Of a DNA stretch of 64,000 bases, positions 54,419-64,000 are shown piece by piece. Where the stretch lies: positions 251,276,968 through 251,340,967 of the forward strand of contig CM037878.1 of the NCBI GenBank assembly GCA_021292165.1, written 5' to 3'. Below the pieces are notes generated by a model that saw only the letters and a program-made list of their open reading frames with translations, was not told the DNA's origin and searched no databases. A program made the position numbers and the translations under genes. This DNA comes from Shinisaurus crocodilurus (lineage: Eukaryota; Chordata; Lepidosauria; Squamata; Shinisauridae). The number at the start of each line of letters is the position of its first letter. Position 1 is the first letter of the stretch.

Positions 54419-55003
54419 TCTGGGTCATAAGCAAGCAAATCTGCAACTCTCAGGAAAACTCCTTTATGTTTAAGAGGAGACAGACTGTCTACAAAGAGAA
54501 CCAGTCGTTTGGGTTATATAATTAACCAATTGTTTTTCCACAAAGGGCAAGAGGCTTGATATGCCAAAGATGCCTGATTTATTTTGCTTGTGTGTGTGTT
54601 TTTAAATTTTACATTCAGACCAAAAATGCAGAACTCACCTAGCCTGCAAACACTGTAAAACACTACTTGCGTACTGATCAGGTGATGTACCTTGTCTCTA
54701 GGAGGCTTATGAGGGAGAGTCCCCCTCCCCAAAATAACAGAACTTCTGTTTATGGACTCTGCTGCCATGGGCATCAATCAACAGGTATCTCTTTCCCCAT
54801 CCCCAGTCGCTGCAGTGGTATGATTGCAGAAGTTATTATACCTGTGGAATTTTGGTCTTCCGAGCTTCGTAAACATCTCCCAGAAATACAGTCATTAAAA
54901 ATAAGCTCTGGATGACCTGTATCTTTCCACCCAAGCATCAAGTCCACCTTTTCCCTCTTTTTAGTGGTTAACAATGGCTGCTTCTGTTTGATAAACAAAT
55001 TAC

Positions 55004-55695
55004 CAGGGATGTTGAAGAGTCCTTGGTCTCGAGTCACGAGTCGAGTCACGAGTCTTTGGACCCGAGTCTCGAGTCCGAGTCCGAGTCCTTGGTCCAAAAT
55101 GGTGACTCACGAGTCACGAGTCCTGAGTCACTCCCAAAACTGACTCCACGAGTCCCTATTAAAATCAATGGGGTTTCCCCCCAACAAAATAAGGCTACTT
55201 CAGATGTGTGGCTTAAATAAATTCTAGGCACAAGTGTGCCTTTTTATTTCAAAACTCTGCAACTGATTTTGGCAAGAACAGACCAGGCAGACGAACCCAA
55301 AATAACCAGGCAGGCAGAGGAGGCAGGGAACCCCAAACAGGCAGGCAGAGGCAGCCAAACCCAAAATGTCTGACCCTAACCCAAACCCCCCACAACAACA
55401 CATCAATCAAAATAAATCTCAACACATCGTTGGGGCTGCGCTCCTGGTAGCTGTCCATAGTGGCCGAGCAGCGGCGCGCCTTGCTTCCATGCACTCTTCA
55501 CCGGTGATCGCGCTCCTTCTGGCACAGCCAGAAGACTCGTCAACAGCCCAGGGATGTTGACGAGTCCTTAGTCTCGAGTCCCGAGTCGAGTCTCGAGTCC
55601 CATTAAAAATATTGGGACTCGAGTCCGAGTCGAGTCAGAGGGGGGACTCAGTCCGACTCACGAGTCGAGTCCTTGAGTCCGAGTCCCCATCCCTG
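55004..55695. mobile_element. GAGTC-rich hAT-like element with 8-bp duplication
   Basis: 692 bases flanked by exact CAAATTAC (54996-55003 and 55696-55703) with ends CAGGGATG / CATCCCTG. Both ends are packed with the pentamer GAGTC, mostly as CGAGTC, at 55020-55155 and 55560-55685. An internal second copy of the left terminus (CAGGGATGTTGACGAGTCC) starts at 55549 and is preceded by its inverted partner (GACTCGTCAACA at 55534-55545), so the element looks like two units joined at that point. The middle (55200-55530) has GGCAGGCAGAGG repeats and a GC-rich CpG stretch. No transposase frame. Confidence 0.85.
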
Positions 55696-55983
55696 CAAAT
55701 TACCAAATAAGGCTGGAACTGATTGTGCTGCTTTCTAGCATCACCTAATGAGATTCTCCTCCTTGTATCAAAAGGAGGAAATCTCTAAAGCATGAGTCAT
55801 TGTGCCACTGTTCTCTGCTCTTGAATCGCAGTGGCTTGCAAACTGTAAACTACTGAATTAATGAAGGAAGAAATTGGTATAAGAGCTGGCACAGAGCTTC
55901 GGTGATGACTTCACTGCAAACAGTACCAGTCAGGAATGTCAATGGGCTTTATATGGGAATGTGTGAGAAATTCACTCCATCAA

Positions 55984-56004
55984 TTTATTTATTTATTTAT
56001 TTAT
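55984..56004. repeat. (ATTT)n run
   Basis: Five ATTT units, probably a SINE/LINE tail remnant. Confidence 0.8.
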
Positions 56005-56094
56005 ACAGATTGACCCAGTTTGCACCTCCCTGACCCAAACATGGGCCCAAACACAAGTTGCGGTCAGAAAACCATACTGTACATATCCAAACTT

Positions 56095-56300
56095 GCGATG
56101 CATTCTGCAAAACAAGTAAAACACGTTTGACAACATGTGCACATTTGAAAAAAAAATGTGCAATGAAAAATGTGCACATTTCCAAAATACACACAAACAT
56201 GCTTTAGTCAATGGATTCATGCATCCAAAATGCATATGTTTAAAATGCACTCAAGTGCATACATTGATGTGTACATTATGAAAAATGTATACGGATTTCC
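56095..56300. repeat. AT-rich repeat of ATGTGCACATTT words
   Basis: CATGTGCACATTTGAAAA, AAAATGTGCACATTTCCAAA, GTGCATACATTGATGTGTAC and ATGCATATG recur in close spacing; related to 52320-52530. Confidence 0.5.
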
Positions 56301-56305
56301 ATTCG

Positions 56306-56307
<2 letters not shown>

Positions 56308-56342
<35 letters not shown>

Positions 56343-56343
56343 A
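56308..56343. repeat. (ATT)n microsatellite
   Basis: About 12 ATT units. Confidence 0.95.
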
Positions 56344-56689
56344 TTGCAAGCTCATGCAGAAATGGGCTGGAATGAGCTTATTGAGCTCAAAAAACGGACA
56401 ATCTCAGCGAGATGGAGATTGACAGATCCATCTATCCCTAGCTTTATAGCAATAAGCAAGGGTTCCTGCGCAGCTCCCGTGGCTGCCGCCATAACACCCT
56501 CTGGCAACTCCAACGGCACCCACAAAGCTCTCCACTCCCTGCCCTCTTTAAAAAATATTTATTATAAAAATCTTGAAAAATGATAGGGCACCACCAGGTT
56601 GTCGTTCCTGAACCTACCACTGATGAGCTGTTCAAAGGGCAGGAAGGCAAGGGAAGAGATGCTTTCTGGTCCCGCCCAATCTTCTTCCT

Positions 56690-57180
56690 CTGGAACTGAC
56701 TTTTCCAGCTTTGTTCTCGCTCTCTCTCCAGCCACTCTGAGCCTCTAACTTCGCTCTTTCTCTTCCCTTTGCCTCGCTATTTCTCCCTCCCCCCACCCCT
56801 TTACCTCGCTGTTTCTCCCCCACTCCATGGCTCTAGCCCTGCTCTTTTTCTCCCCCCACCTTGTTATTTCCCCCTCCCAACCTCTAGCCTCACTATTTCT
56901 CTCCCTCCCACACATCTTTACCTAGCTCGTTCTCCCCCCTTGCCTTGCTATTTCTCCTTCCCTCCCAGCCTGCTAGGCTTGGTATTTCTCTCCCCACAAG
57001 ACCTTGTTATCTCCCCCTCCCTCCCAGTCCCTAGCCTCGCCCTGCCTCAGGCTATTTCCCCTTACCTCTGAGTCCCTAGCATTGATCTTTCTCTCCTTCT
57101 CATTCCTTTGTCTCACTATTTTTCCTTCTCCCAGCCCCTAGCCTTGTTTTTTTCTCTCCCTCCCCAGCCCTTGCCCTCAT
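56690..57180. repeat. Pyrimidine-rich degenerate minisatellite
   Basis: Repeated units of about 40-60 bases built from CCTCGCTATTTCTCCCTCC, then CCCAGCCCCTAG-type spacers: e.g. near 56770, 56805, 56890, 56945, 57005, 57115, 57150. Over 80% C+T on the plus strand. The proline/serine/leucine-rich 100-codon open frame at 56769-57071 is produced by the repeat and is not a gene. Confidence 0.8.
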
Positions 57181-57187
57181 TCTTCAT

Positions 57188-57250
57188 GCACACACATGCA
57201 CACGCACATGTGTGCGCACACATGCGTGCGTGCGTGCGCACACACACACC
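57188..57250. repeat. Mixed CA/CG/TG alternating tract
   Basis: CACACATGCACACGCACATG, then TGTGCGCACACATGCGTGCG and CACACACACA: almost strictly alternating purine-pyrimidine over 60 bases, with internal palindromes (TGTGCGCACA). Directly follows the pyrimidine tract. A further (GT)n is at 57412-57428. Confidence 0.9.
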
Positions 57251-57499
57251 ACCTTCTGGGGCAGGGGCTCCGATGGCAGAGAAGGAGGAGGCAGGAGTGC
57301 CAGGTGGAGAACAGAGTAGCTGAGCCTGGGCTTGAGGTAGAGACAACTTTTCCTTTCCTTTCCTTTCTCAGCTGGGGGCATTTTCCTTTCCTTTCGGCTA
57401 GGGAGAGGAGAGGTGTGTGTGTGTGTGGATGAGCAGATCAATCCATTGAATCCCATGCATAGTATTGCAGCCTTAAATGGGTATTTCAGTGTGCTTCTG

Positions 57500-57677
57500 T
57501 GGGGTCAAATATGTGGCTTGGCTTTGGAGTTCAGACCCTTCCTGTGCTTGTACTCTGTTTCTTGGGTGAATTACTTGTCTTTTGGCTAGCTGGGCCCCCA
57601 TTGGAGTCATTATGTGACTAGCCACATCCTCCATGGGAGCCAAATGTGGAGTCCAAAAAGATTGGGGACCCCTGACA
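57500..57677. mobile_element. hAT-like MITE right end (GGGGACCCCTG terminus)
   Basis: Ends AAAAAGATTGGGGACCCCTG, like the fragment ending at about 20785 (AAAAAAGTTGGGGACCCCTG). The left terminus was not located. Confidence 0.5.
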
Positions 57678-58329
57678 TACAGGGTCTAGCCTCAGGCTCC
57701 TCAGCATGTGAAGTGTAATCAGTTGCTAGGGAAGACACAAGGCCCTCTTTGTCGCCTTCTGCTCATCCATATTTGTGTGCATTTTAAGGATGACCAAATG
57801 TAAAGAAGGGTAAGGCTATTGTGCCTTTAATAGTTGTATAGAATAAATTTTGGCTGGCACAGCTCATCATATGGGTTAAGAAAAATCTGTGCCAACTGAA
57901 ATGTTGGACTTTGAGATGTGGACAAAACAGGGAACAATTGAGGGTGAAACCCCTCCACCAATTTATTTATTTATTTTGCTGGTGTGGAGGCAGTGGTCAG
58001 TCTGTGGGGGATCTGTGTGTGGAAAGTGGCCCCCAGGGCTCCCTGAAGCTTCCCACCGATGACCCAGACCATGATGTAGGTGATCATCTGAACTGGGCCT
58101 CTGCCTCTCCCTCCCCCTCCAGACTCTGGAGGGCATCACATCTTGCAGGCTGGAGACTGATTCCACTCCAAGTCATTAAAGACCATCAAGCTCCTTTTAC
58201 TAAGCCCCTTTTTACCCATTAGATGTTACCAGACAAATAATAACAGGCCATTGACAACCATCAGGACATTGACATATTTTAATGATTATTACTAAATACT
58301 TGGCCATATTTTCCCCCAAACCCAAATGT

Positions 58330-58725
58330 TCCACATTTTCCTCACAGTAGCAGACAGTTTTGAGACCAGCTGTATGTTATGGAAGAATGTCAATAAAATG
58401 GAAATCGTCTTATGTCAAAATCTCAGCAATAAGAAGAGAAAACTTTCTGTAGTGCCCATTACATCAATATAAACTGCTGGCTGCTACCTCATCCCTATAG
58501 ACTACTGTCAAGAAAGTGAGTGACCTTTTGGATTCCATTCTGACAAACATGCCTATTTTATGAAAGCAAGAATTTCCTTGTCCCAGTTACATTCATCCTT
58601 AGGGCCAATTCAGCATTGCAAATGCCACTAAAATGTTAAGACATCCTTCTAATGTGCTAATTTATAGGATTTAGCTGTCAAGCAAGTCACTACCTCATCC
58701 CAACTGGCTTCAGTTTAGTAAAACA
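58330..58725. promoter_or_regulatory. Candidate conserved non-coding block (weak)
   Basis: Repeat-free with no coding frame; words like TCAATAAAATGG, GCATTGCAAATGCC (POU-like, 58612) and TAATGTGCTAATTTATAGG. Inference from texture. Confidence 0.22.
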
Positions 58726-58729
58726 ACAT

Positions 58730-60140
58730 GGCACCTTGAGGACCGATGCCTTAGGGAGCTGCTTTCCAGCCCCTACTCTTCATGTATTTTCCTTGTCATC
58801 CTGCTACGTGTTGCTTCTGGTCTCGATAGTTATTCATGAACTCTAAAATACAGATCGTATTGTTGGTGCTCAGGAGAGGGCAATTGTTCTGTTTCCCTTT
58901 GGGACTCGAGCATTTGTAGTACTTCACTTCCTAGGTAAAATGGATTATTAGATGAAAGTCTTTCTTTTTGATTGTGAGCTCTGAATTGCTGCATTTCTCC
59001 GTAAGTTTGTTGTGAGCTATATAAACATCCCTTACAAAAACAAAACAGACAAACAAAAACCCAGTTTGTTGCTAGGTGGAGGTGGCTTTGGCATTGAAAG
59101 ACTAATTGATTCATCTAAAGTCTTTCGGGCAACTATTGTCTCCTCTGTGTTTCCTTTTGCTGCTTTGACATAAAACATTCTTTAAAAACGAGAAAAAAAC
59201 TTACTATGTTTAATCCAACAACTTTTGTACCTACCTATATTCCTGCTTTAATTAGCTACACCTATGACTGATAGTACCTAGGCACAAGAGTGTCTGGAAC
59301 CATGTTCACATATCCTCTGAATGCTGTTTACAAATAGGTGAACCCTCTCCATTGCTCAAAATATGCTCCCAGATACCTGAATGGAGAACTGGTTCAGCTA
59401 AAGAAAGCTAGCATTTAGAAGAAAATGCTTAACTTACGCATTTTTCCTAATTTATAATAGGGTTCGAAAACTCATTTTGCATGATGTGCATAAGCTATCC
59501 TGCAGAAATCTGAAGTGTTCATTCAAAGCATTTTCTTATGCTTACAGGTATTCTAAGGACTGATTCACACCTTCATTTTTTAATATGCTAAACACACCAT
59601 GTGGTGTGTTTCATCCTGTACATGAGTTTTCTTGTATGAGCCCTCATGTGGTGAGAGCTGGTAGTTACCATGTCAAAGCAAACCCACTATTTCACCACAT
59701 GAAATTGTCCACATGGTAACTTTTCCATTTATTAAAAGAGCTCAGTGTACATAGAACTTATCACAATTTATCCTCACACAGTGAATTGCCCAAAGTACCT
59801 CAATAAGCACCAAAGGTAGACAGGAATTTGATCTTGGTTTCCTAGTTCAAGGTCCAGCACTTTAGTCCATCAGATGCTTGGGAATGTCAGATAATCAACT
59901 TGTGGAGGGGGGCAGTATCATACCTGCTGTCCCCTCTGTTCACCTCCACTCATTGACACAGCTTTCCAAATGCTGGTCCCCTGAAAAAAAGATAACAGAA
60001 ACTAAGCCATTGCACAGATGGGCCTCTGTTAAGTTCACCCACATCAGACTTGCCATTAGATGTATTGTGGAGGGGAAAGGAAGGGCTCACTCCATAGGCT
60101 GAAGAGGAGTACCACCTTGGTAAGAATCTGGGGTCTCACT
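58730..60140. other. No gene recognised
   Basis: No confident feature. The segment 59560-59720 has several inverted ACACCACATG / CATGTGGTG words and may be a degraded palindromic element. Confidence 0.35.
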
Positions 60141-60149
60141 ACACATGAC

Positions 60150-60400
60150 ACTAATGATGTGATTAGCATCACTTTGGTTGCACCTTGCTTACCATACCGT
60201 GGCCTACTGAGGTTTATTTGGCCATGGTGCAGAGGAGGGTCTTCTCAGTTGTGATGCCTACCATGTGGAATGATCTCCCCCTTGACAGCGGGCAGGTTCC
60301 TGCTGTGGAGTGTTTCCGCTGACAACTTAAGACACATCTGTTTGCCCAGGTGTTTCCCTGACCACTAGAATTGCCAGCTACCCCTGGTTACTTAAACGAG
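60150..60400 (+). mobile_element. L2-like LINE, C-terminal part, decayed (split by CR1)
   Basis: CAGAGGAGGGTCTTCTCAGT TGTGATGCCTACCATGTGGA ATGATCTCCC codes R-FS-V-MP--WN-LP-like sequence; CACATCTGTTTGCCCAGG codes THLFAQ. The UTR is interrupted at about 60402 by CR1 and continues at 60590. Confidence 0.65.
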
Positions 60401-60401
60401 A

Positions 60402-60585
60402 TTTCATAGAATCATAGAATCATAGAAAAGTAGAGTTGGAAGGGGCCTACAAGGCCATCGAGTCCAACCCCCTGCTCAATGCAGGAATCCAGGTCAAAGC
60501 ATCCCTGACAGATGGCTGTCCAGCTGCGCCTTGAATGCCTCCAGATTGGGAGAGCCCACCACCTCCCTAGGTAGTTGATTGTTTT
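60402..60585 (-). mobile_element. CR1 LINE 3' end (antisense)
   Basis: ATAGAATCATAGAATCATAG is the complement of the CR1 3' octamer repeat (ATTCTATG)n; GAGTTGGAAGGGGCCTACAA, CCAACCCCCTGCTCAATGCA and CTTGAATGCCTCCAGATTGG complete the typical amniote CR1 3' end. It sits inside an L2 UTR. The CR1-like tails of the 5S SINEs are derived from this type of sequence. Confidence 0.88.
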
Positions 60586-60589
60586 ATCT

Positions 60590-60722
60590 CTGCTTTATTG
60601 CTTTAATGATTGGTTTCATCGTATTTTATCACGATTTTATCTTGTAAACTACTTTGGGGTTTTTTTTTAATGAAAAGTGGTATAGAAATGATCTGAAATA
60701 AATAAAATAAAATAATAAAATC
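60590..60722 (+). mobile_element. L2-like LINE 3' UTR, right part
   Basis: TTATCTTGTAAACTACTTTG, GTGGTATAGAAATGATCTGA and an AATAAATAAAATAAAATAAT tail finish the L2 copy interrupted by CR1. Confidence 0.7.
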
Positions 60723-60923
60723 AATGGTTTTTTTTAAAAATTAACTACCAAGTGGGTGTGTTGGGAAATAGCTGCCTGCACTGCAGTGTACCAGGAGGGT
60801 GGTTTATGCCTCCTGTTTCCAGCTGCCCTCTCAATAAGACTTACTTGCCCCACATGGCAATTAAAACCTCCCATTGGCACAATTGGGAGCGGGGTTCCCC
60901 TCCCCAATGCTTACTACTACAGA

Positions 60924-60947
60924 GGTGTGTGTGTGTGTGTGTGTGTG
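60924..60947. repeat. (GT)n microsatellite
   Basis: About 12 GT units. Confidence 0.93.
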
Positions 60948-61196
60948 GGAGGGCAATTTTTACTGGGAGTGTATCAGGAGATGGAAGGCTTAAAGCTCCT
61001 CTCCCCACATGCTGCAGTGTCAATAACTATCAACCCACTCACCCCATACCTGGTATTTATATTTTAACATAAACAATAATGTGACTGCTAAACGTGTTGT
61101 AAGAGTCATGTGCAGTTAGGCCCTGAACTGCATAGTATAGAATAGAGAACTGGGAATACAGTAAAACAATATATGGGAGGAAAACAATATATGAGA

Positions 61197-61393
61197 GGGG
61201 CAGTAGCTCAGTGGTAGAGCACATGCTTTGCATGCAAAAGTCTCAAGTTCAATCCTGATATCTTGAAGTTGGGCTATGAAAGAATCCTGCCTGAAACTCT
61301 GGAGAACTGCTGCCAATCGGTGTCAACAACACTGGGCTAAGTAGACTAACGGTCTGACTCCACATAAGGCAGCTTCCTATGGTCCTATGGTCT
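61197..61393 (+). mobile_element. tRNA-Ala-type SINE, complete head
   Basis: GGGGCAGTAGCTCAGTGGTA GAGCACATGCTTTGCATGCA reads as a tRNA-Ala(TGC)-like 5' half with A box TAGCTCAGTGG; AAGTTCAATCCTG is the B box. Body: CCTGAAACTCTGGAGAACTG CTGCCAATC and ACACTGGGCTAAGTAGACTA ACGGTCTGACTC; end ATAAGGCAGCTTCCTATG. It is followed directly by the RTE-like LINE. Confidence 0.88.
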
Positions 61394-61394
61394 C

Positions 61395-62860
61395 ATGATT
61401 TTTACTGCACGTCAGCTCCAAGAAAAATGCCGGGAGCAAAATCAACCCCTTTATATGGCATTTATCGATTTGGCTAAGGCCTTTGATACTGTAGACCGTA
61501 CAGCTCTCTGGACTATCCTTATGAAAATTGGATGCCCCAATAAATTTGTGAATATCTTGCGACTTCTCCATGACAACATGACGGCAACGGTTTTGGACAA
61601 CAACGGCTCTCATGGTGCTCTATTTAAAGTGGGATCAGGTGTTAAACAGGGATGTGTTATTGCCCCAACATTATTTGCCATTTTCATCGCCATGGTTTTA
61701 CATCTTGTCAAGGGGAAACTTCCCACCGGTGTGGGAATTATATATCGAACAGATGGAAAGCTTTTTAATCTCAGCAGGCTGAAAGCAAAAAGTAAGGTAA
61801 TTACAACCTCTGTTGTGGAACTTCAGTATGCTGATGATAATGTGGTCTCCGCACATTCAGAGGATGATCTCCAAACTATCCTAAATGCTTTTGCAGAAGC
61901 ATACGAAAAACTTGGTCTCTCACTTAACATCAAAAAAAACCAAAGTGCTTCATCAGCAAGTGCAAGCCAATCCTTTGGTGATGCCATCTATCCAGCTTGG
62001 CGGGACAATACTGGAAAATGTCGATCATTTTCTCTATCTTGGCAGCTATCTTTCTGTTACAGCTAACATCGACAGTGAAATCCAGCATCGTCTGAGCTCC
62101 GCAAGTGCCGCATTTTCTCGAATGAAACATAGAGTGTTTGAGGATCGGGATATTTGTAAGAAGACCAAAACACTGGTTTATGAAGCCATTGTATTACCAA
62201 CTTTATTGTATGCCTGTGAAACATGGACTATCTATAAACGTCACTTCCACCTCCTTGAAAGGTTTCATCAACGTTGCCTCCGGAAAATCCTGCAAATTAC
62301 TTGGGAAGATAGGCGAACAAATGTCAGTGTACTGGAAGAAGCAAAGACTACTAGCATTGAAAAAATGATCCTTCAACGCCAACTTCAGTGGACCGGTCAT
62401 GTTGTTCGAATGCCTGACTGCCGTCTCCCAAAGCAGTTACTTTACTCCCAACTCAAGGATGGAAAGCGGAATATCGGTGGTCAATATAAGAGGTTTAAAG
62501 ATGTTCATAAGGCTAATCTAAAAAAATGCAATATAAACATCGAAAACTGGGAAGCTCTGGCCCATGAACGATCTAAATGGAGGTTGGCCTTTCACAAAGG
62601 TTCCATGGACTTTGAAGAAGCCCGAGTGCAAGGTGAAAGGGAGAAACGTGCTAAGCGAAAAGCGCGTCAAATGAATCCTTTACAGGACCATCTTCTATCT
62701 GATAACCTGTGTCCTCACTGTGGGAAGCTGTGTGGATCTAGAATTGGCCTCCACAGTCACTTACAGACCCATCGCTAGAGTCTACACAATCTTCTTTAGA
62801 ATTTCCTCCTTTTATCCCGGAAGACAATCTTACTCGGTCACGAGTGATCGCCTGATGATG
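61395..62860 (+). mobile_element. RTE-like (RTEX-type) non-LTR retrotransposon, longer copy with frameshift
   Basis: Encodes the reverse transcriptase palm: FIDLAKAFDTVDR (box A with the catalytic Asp), SGVKQGCVIAPTLFAIF (box B) and ELQYADDN (YxDD box), then thumb and C2H2 finger as in the copy at 28313. One extra A in the AAAAAAA run near 61932-61939 (8 A here, 7 in the other copy) shifts the frame, so the product is split into 61395-62066 and 61885-62778. Endonuclease is absent (5' truncation at about 61395). The 3' end is TGATGATG. No clean target duplication was found. Confidence 0.92.
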
Positions 62861-62864
62861 CCTA

Positions 62865-64000
62865 GTAGCGGGGTGTGTGTTTGCACTACACTTCTAAAGA
62901 TTCTTATTTATTCCACATTTAGCCAACACAGCAGAAATAACTTCAGAGGTATTTGTTTGCGAACCCAGTTTTGACATGACTGAGCAGGCAGTGGATCATT
63001 TCTAAATGTACAGGATGTATATTAAGAGGGTGTTTAGTCCTTTCCTCCTGCTCCAGTTTCCTGATTGAAAACCACCCCGCATTCAGGACAAATAGTGGTC
63101 CAGGAGAGATTTTCACTGGGAAAATGTACGTAGTTGAGAGATGGTTGAACCTAAAGCTGAGCCAAAGGTTCTCATAAGAAAATAACTTTTTTTGCACCAG
63201 TGTGCATCACTTTGCACACACTACCCTTAAACTGAAATTTATCTGCCATTTTCCTGCCCATTCACCTTCTAATGGGCTTCTAATGAAGTGATTTAATATT
63301 GGGGACTCATCTGCCACCTCTAAAACTGGTATTTATATACTTACCACTGGGTTCTTGCAGTGAATAAATAGTTAATGTTTGTGTTTAACTAGGTACTAAC
63401 TAAATCCAGATCTTTGGGCTTAATCCTGCTCACTGTGAAATAAGCAGAAGATTGACTAGTCATTTTGTGGGCATCATATTGAGCATTTGAATTTTAAGCA
63501 TGCCAAGTCTGGCCCTGATTTTCATACCAATCACACTCCCGTGACTTCAATTTACTCTAAATGGACACCACCAGTCTGAGAGGAGAGTCTGTGGAGTTCT
63601 ATTCAGAAAGTTAACATTGCTTTGACATGGTCTGGGGTTTGGAAATACCACAACTCATAGTTATTTGTTAACATTCATTTATAGTCATATTGCTAGATAT
63701 TGCTGTCATCTTTTGCAACGTAGACAACTAGCTTCCAAACCAACATTCAAGTCTTTCCCCTCCTTACTTCTGCATATTTTTGTTTTCAGTCACAGAGCTA
63801 CAGTTTTTTGTGGGTTTATCCAACATGTCAGAAACTGATGAGAATTTATCATAATCATTGTGCATATTATGCATTGCAAATAATTAAATTTTTGAATAAA
63901 ATTAATATTATTTGCTCAGGTTATCAGGAGGAGAAGAAAGAAAATATTTCTTTTTTCCACAACCCTGAAGATAAAAATACACTGGGGTTTTTTAGCATGG
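62865..64000. other. No gene recognised
   Basis: No repeat, RNA gene or coding signature recognised to the end of the window. Confidence 0.35.

Noticed and set aside
56769..57071. 100-codon proline/serine/leucine-rich open frame
   Set aside because: It is generated by the CCTCGCTATTTCTCCC minisatellite; other frames and the flanks show the same periodic sequence and no start context or homology.
61197..61270. Functional tRNA-Ala gene
   Set aside because: The acceptor stem does not close and the sequence continues into a SINE body shared with 43798-44010 and 50192-50807.

Overview
The window looks like nuclear DNA from a reptile, most likely a squamate (lizard or snake). It carries CR1, L2 and L1 LINE fragments, an RTE-like LINE with a C-terminal zinc finger, CORE-type and tRNA-Ala-type SINEs, a 5S-rRNA-derived SINE, many hairpin MITEs and long CA/GA/TA microsatellites. 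The species call is inference from repeat content. I found no intact host protein-coding gene and no operon-like structure; almost all open frames are chance or lie inside transposons. The only recognisable host-gene sequence is a decayed RAB1 retrocopy at about 22.8-23.4 kb.

Layout. 0-5 kb: hairpin hAT-like MITEs, an inverted-repeat MITE, a probable retroviral LTR (about 1.68-2.36 kb) and a pogo/Tigger-like MITE. 5-9 kb: mostly repeat-poor DNA with a regulatory-looking stretch near 6.4-7.15 kb, then a full CORE-SINE. 9-21 kb: AT-rich and GC-rich repeats (a CpG-rich inverted pair at 12.95-13.41 kb), a CR1 3' end at 15 kb, MITEs, and an antisense L1 end at 20.2-20.7 kb. 22.7-26.4 kb: CR1 tail split by the RAB1 retrocopy, a 5S-derived SINE, and large palindromic elements. 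27.6-32 kb: L2 end, a young RTE-like insertion with a perfect 37-bp target duplication, and MITEs. 32.7-38 kb: repeat-poor ATTA-rich blocks that look like conserved non-coding DNA, a short tandem array, and SINE/L2 pieces. 38-51 kb: L2 ORF2 remnants, nested 5S SINEs, SINE pairs, a solo LTR inside CR1, and an L2 split by an inverted SINE pair that is itself split by a hAT MITE. 52-57 kb: antisense CR1, a GAGTC-rich hAT-like element with an 8-bp target duplication, and a pyrimidine-rich minisatellite. 60-63 kb: L2 split by CR1, then a second, longer RTE-like LINE copy.

The functional picture is a gene-poor interval of layered transposons separated by a few repeat-poor, homeodomain-site-rich blocks that could be enhancers of a gene outside the window. 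The best-supported observations are the transposon nesting events and target-site duplications, which can be read base by base, and the two RTE-like copies, which differ almost only at CpG sites plus an A-run slip that breaks the second copy.
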